From a bacterium (lineage in GTDB: Bacteria; Lindowbacteria; 2-12-FULL-62-27), in assembly GCA_016202645.1 (NCBI GenBank), contig JACQOF010000128.1:1-34596 (forward strand): 34,596 nucleotides of DNA, given 5' to 3'. The notes beneath the pieces were generated by a model. That model was given only the letters and a program-made list of their open reading frames with translations. It was not told where the DNA came from and searched no databases. Both the position numbers and the translations under genes were made by a program. Below are positions 32,466-34,596 of this stretch, piece after piece. The first letter of the stretch is position 1; the number at the start of each line of letters is the position of its first letter.

Positions 32466-32918
32466 TTAGCCCGAGACGCTGAATCCGCCCGAAACGCCGG
32501 GGGGTGGAGGCGGCTTGGTCGAGGCCGGGGTTCCGGATGATTGACCGGTCTGGTTCTTCTGGAGGAGATCCTCCCAGGTGTCCAGGAGACTCGACAACAT
32601 CTTTTCGATCTCCGACAGAATGCTCGCGTCTTTTTTCATGTTCGCTTCGATCAGCCGGCGGTTCATGTAGTCGTAGAGGCGGTAAAGATTCTGCGAGATC
32701 GGGCCGGCTTCCATCTTCAGCGAGACCATCAGCTCCGTCACGATGTCCTGGGCTTTGATGATGTTGTTCGAAACGGTGTCGTATTTCTTCGTCGGCATCG
32801 CGTCCTTCGCGATTTGGACGGACCGCACCGCGTGCTGGTACATCAGCACGATGAGCTGCTCCTGCGAAGCGGTCTGGATCTGAACTTGCCTGTATTCCTT
32901 GATCGGATTCTTTTTCAT
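32466..32918 (-). CDS. fliS: flagellar export chaperone FliS
   Basis: FliS binds flagellin in the cytoplasm and keeps it unfolded until export. The 150-residue protein has the family N-terminus YRQVQIQTASQEQLIVLMYQ, the conserved LYDYMNRRLIEANMKKD in the third helix and SLLDTWEDLLQ in the fifth. The last 25 residues are a proline-rich, probably disordered tail (PPPPPG) not typical of the family core. ATG 32918 overlaps the previous stop (ATGA, 32915-32918). It shows that the organism makes flagella; flagellin itself is outside the window. Confidence 0.95.
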   Translation of the reverse strand: MKKNPIKEYRQVQIQTASQEQLIVLMYQHAVRSVQIAKDAMPTKKYDTVSNNIIKAQDIVTELMVSLKMEAGPISQNLYRLYDYMNRRLIEANMKKDASILSEIEKMLSSLLDTWEDLLQKNQTGQSSGTPASTKPPPPPGVSGGFSVSG

Positions 32919-34489
32919 GGGCCCTCCCGGCCGCTCCCCAGGATTTGCTTGAACTCGACGCTTAATCGCTCGCCCGCGGCTCTCAAAGATTCTCCGGCGG
33001 ATCCGCGGGTCCTGCGGATCTCATCGTATACCGCCGATTCCACCGCCATCCGAAACAGCGGGCTCTCTTCAATTCGGCTCGAAAGCAGGGCCTGAAGCTC
33101 CCCCACAACGTCCCTGACTATCTTTTCGGCCGCCAAAGCCCCAGCCCTGAGCCCTTCCAGAGGGATTGACGGCCCGGCATCCTTCGGCGGCGGGATTGCA
33201 TCCAGATTCGCAGCCGGCGTGGCGCCGGCCAGTGTCAACGCGGCAGTCAGATGCGTCACCCGGCCGTCGTATCGCGCGATTTCCGCCTCCAGTTGACGGC
33301 GGTACTCGAGCAGATTTTCACCCGTCCGGTAGGACCTCTCACCGTCTTTCACGAGGCGCGGCGCGCGCGCGGAGGCGTCCCAGAACGAATCACTCTCAAA
33401 CGTAGCAAATCGCGTCGAGGCCGACAATGCCTTTTTCTGACGGCCGGTTCCGCGCGCATGCGCGCGTAGTCCATCCCCCACGGAAAAATCGGCGCCGGCC
33501 AGGATGATCTCCCGCGCACACAGCTGTCGCGCAAGATCGAATGCCGGCAAAATCACGGAGCCGCCCCCCGTCAGCGCGCCCGGATGGCCCAGTCGCTCCC
33601 ACAGCCACCCCTCCAGCGGATGGTCGCCGGAAAAAAGATGCGTGCGGTCCGGAGGCAGCATCGCCAGAAGCCGTGGATGCACGCAGGACCACACCACCCA
33701 GGCGGTGCGGCGGCGCGTCGGCTCGTCCAGAACTTCCACGTGGACCGATTCCTCGGGTCTCGGATCCAGCACGACCACGACGTCCGGGTGGATCCCGCGG
33801 TCCGCAAGCGCCGGAGCGGCGCTCGCCACGGCAATGAGTAAGATGCGGGACCGGGCCCGCGCAATCTGCGGCGCCGAAACTTCGAGACTGGGTCCCGATC
33901 CGGCCACGCAGACAACGGGGGACGGCGCACGGCTCGATACCAGCGCCCGCAGCGGCTGGAAGCGCGAAAAGTGCCGAAGATTGCCCAGGAGATTCTCCAC
34001 GACGAGCAGGCCGATGTTCGCAAGCGTCTGGATCTCGGACGCGCGCGCCTCAAGACTCGCCCGCGCGGTTTTCACCAGCCAATCCCCAAACGCGCCGAGC
34101 GGGGCGCGATAGGACGGATAAAGCGCAACTTGAAATCGCGCCACACGCTCAAGTCCCACACGACGGAGCGCGGCGAATAGAAGTTCCGGTGTGGCGTGGC
34201 ACTCAACGCGGTCCGGCAGGCCGACATCGGTCCTCAGCTCCGGAAAAGGCTCGTGGTACAGTAGTCGAAATAATCCGGGCCGGGTCGCGATCGCGCGGAC
34301 GGCGGGGGCGCCGCCGCCAAAAAGAACCACAAGCGCGCCCGAGGAAACCCCGAGGCCCTCCGCAAACTTCTCCGCCTCCCGAACCGGATCATACAAACTC
34401 GCCAGATGGTGCGCATGGCCGCCAGTCTCCGCCACCCATACGGCCTCCCCGGTCCGCGACGCCTCCTCGCGAATTCGATACACCGGCAT
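32915..34489 (-). CDS. DUF115/MptE-like motility accessory factor (Maf), probable flagellin glycosyltransferase
   Basis: This 524-residue cytoplasmic protein has the DUF115 core VVCVAGSGPSLEVSAPQIAR followed by ILLIAVASAAPALADRGIHP, then VVVLDPRPEE and ILAGADFSVGDGLRAHARG; these form a Rossmann-like nucleotide-binding domain. Maf proteins next to flagellar genes transfer nonulosonic acids or related sugars to flagellin. The start at ATG 34489 has a clear ribosome site (GGGGAG, 6 bases upstream); in-frame codons further upstream have none. It overlaps fliS by 4 bases, and FliS would hold its flagellin substrate. The amino-sugar operon at 11298-16560 might feed it or another glycosylation route, which is speculation. 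The family match is fair; the reaction is inferred. Confidence 0.82.
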   Translation of the reverse strand: MPVYRIREEASRTGEAVWVAETGGHAHHLASLYDPVREAEKFAEGLGVSSGALVVLFGGGAPAVRAIATRPGLFRLLYHEPFPELRTDVGLPDRVECHATPELLFAALRRVGLERVARFQVALYPSYRAPLGAFGDWLVKTARASLEARASEIQTLANIGLLVVENLLGNLRHFSRFQPLRALVSSRAPSPVVCVAGSGPSLEVSAPQIARARSRILLIAVASAAPALADRGIHPDVVVVLDPRPEESVHVEVLDEPTRRRTAWVVWSCVHPRLLAMLPPDRTHLFSGDHPLEGWLWERLGHPGALTGGGSVILPAFDLARQLCAREIILAGADFSVGDGLRAHARGTGRQKKALSASTRFATFESDSFWDASARAPRLVKDGERSYRTGENLLEYRRQLEAEIARYDGRVTHLTAALTLAGATPAANLDAIPPPKDAGPSIPLEGLRAGALAAEKIVRDVVGELQALLSSRIEESPLFRMAVESAVYDEIRRTRGSAGESLRAAGERLSVEFKQILGSGREGP

Positions 34490-34596
34490 CCGAATCTCCC
34501 CGCTCGTTCCTTCTCTCCCCACCATCCGCCATCTAACCACCCGCCCCCCCGCCAAGCAACTCCCCTCCCCGCCCTTCCGCCTTTCTCCCTCTCTCC
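34490..34596. other. no gene recognised at the right edge
   Basis: This short C-rich stretch lies upstream of the Maf-like gene. No convincing promoter, terminator or reading frame is visible; it may contain the start region of the operon, cut by the window edge. Confidence 0.4.

Overview
The window looks like chromosomal DNA of a GC-rich, flagellated, Gram-negative-type bacterium, probably an uncultured lineage. It carries a groESL operon under a CIRCE element, a ferredoxin-type 2-oxoacid oxidoreductase (KorAB), an AsmA-like envelope protein, an outer-membrane-type M48 lipoprotein, FliS with a DUF115/Maf flagellin-modification protein, and amino-sugar genes of the surface-polysaccharide type. 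I cannot assign a phylum from the sequence. Genes are tightly packed, with many 4-base start/stop overlaps, and short dispersed repeats sit in the gaps.

Layout. Positions 1-2521 (minus): a repeat copy, an MFS transporter and glgC. Positions 2753-6746 (plus): a CBS protein, korA, korB and a zinc-ribbon CBS protein, probably one operon. Positions 6912-11297 (plus): an AT-richer accessory block that I read as an integron gene-cassette array without an integrase (a CALIN). Positions 11298-16560 (minus): an operon for a modified amino-sugar (UDP-HexNAc 2-epimerase, AsnB-type amidotransferase, Gfo/Idh/MocA oxidoreductase, DegT aminotransferase). Positions 16689-24429 (minus): AsmA-like, DUF3108, M48 protease, HU, queA, tgt. 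Positions 24453-26596: groEL, groES, CIRCE, promoter and terminator. Positions 26640-31981 (minus): a TPR protein and cstA, with a MITE inserted at the 5' end of cstA. Positions 32111-34489 (minus): Maf-like protein, fliS and a small protein.

The accessory block is the most interesting part. It holds four cassettes: a HigBA-like toxin-antitoxin pair; a secreted orphan protein; a membrane-anchored orphan protein; and a RelE/ParE plus Phd/YefM toxin-antitoxin pair. Two complete attC sites (7589-7677 and 10493-10589) and one half attC (ending at 9849) separate them. An IS256-family element (8434-9821) has inserted into the damaged attC with a short target duplication. In cassettes 1 and 3, the first 24 bases after the recombination point are almost perfectly complementary to the 24 bases ending in that cassette's own R'' box. 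In the excised circle the attC hairpin would therefore have a much longer stem. This both defines the cassette borders and is an unusual feature.

Other points worth checking are an apparent AUU start for queA, the missing canonical start of cstA beside the MITE, two CBS-domain proteins bracketing korAB, and an AsnB homologue inside the amino-sugar operon.
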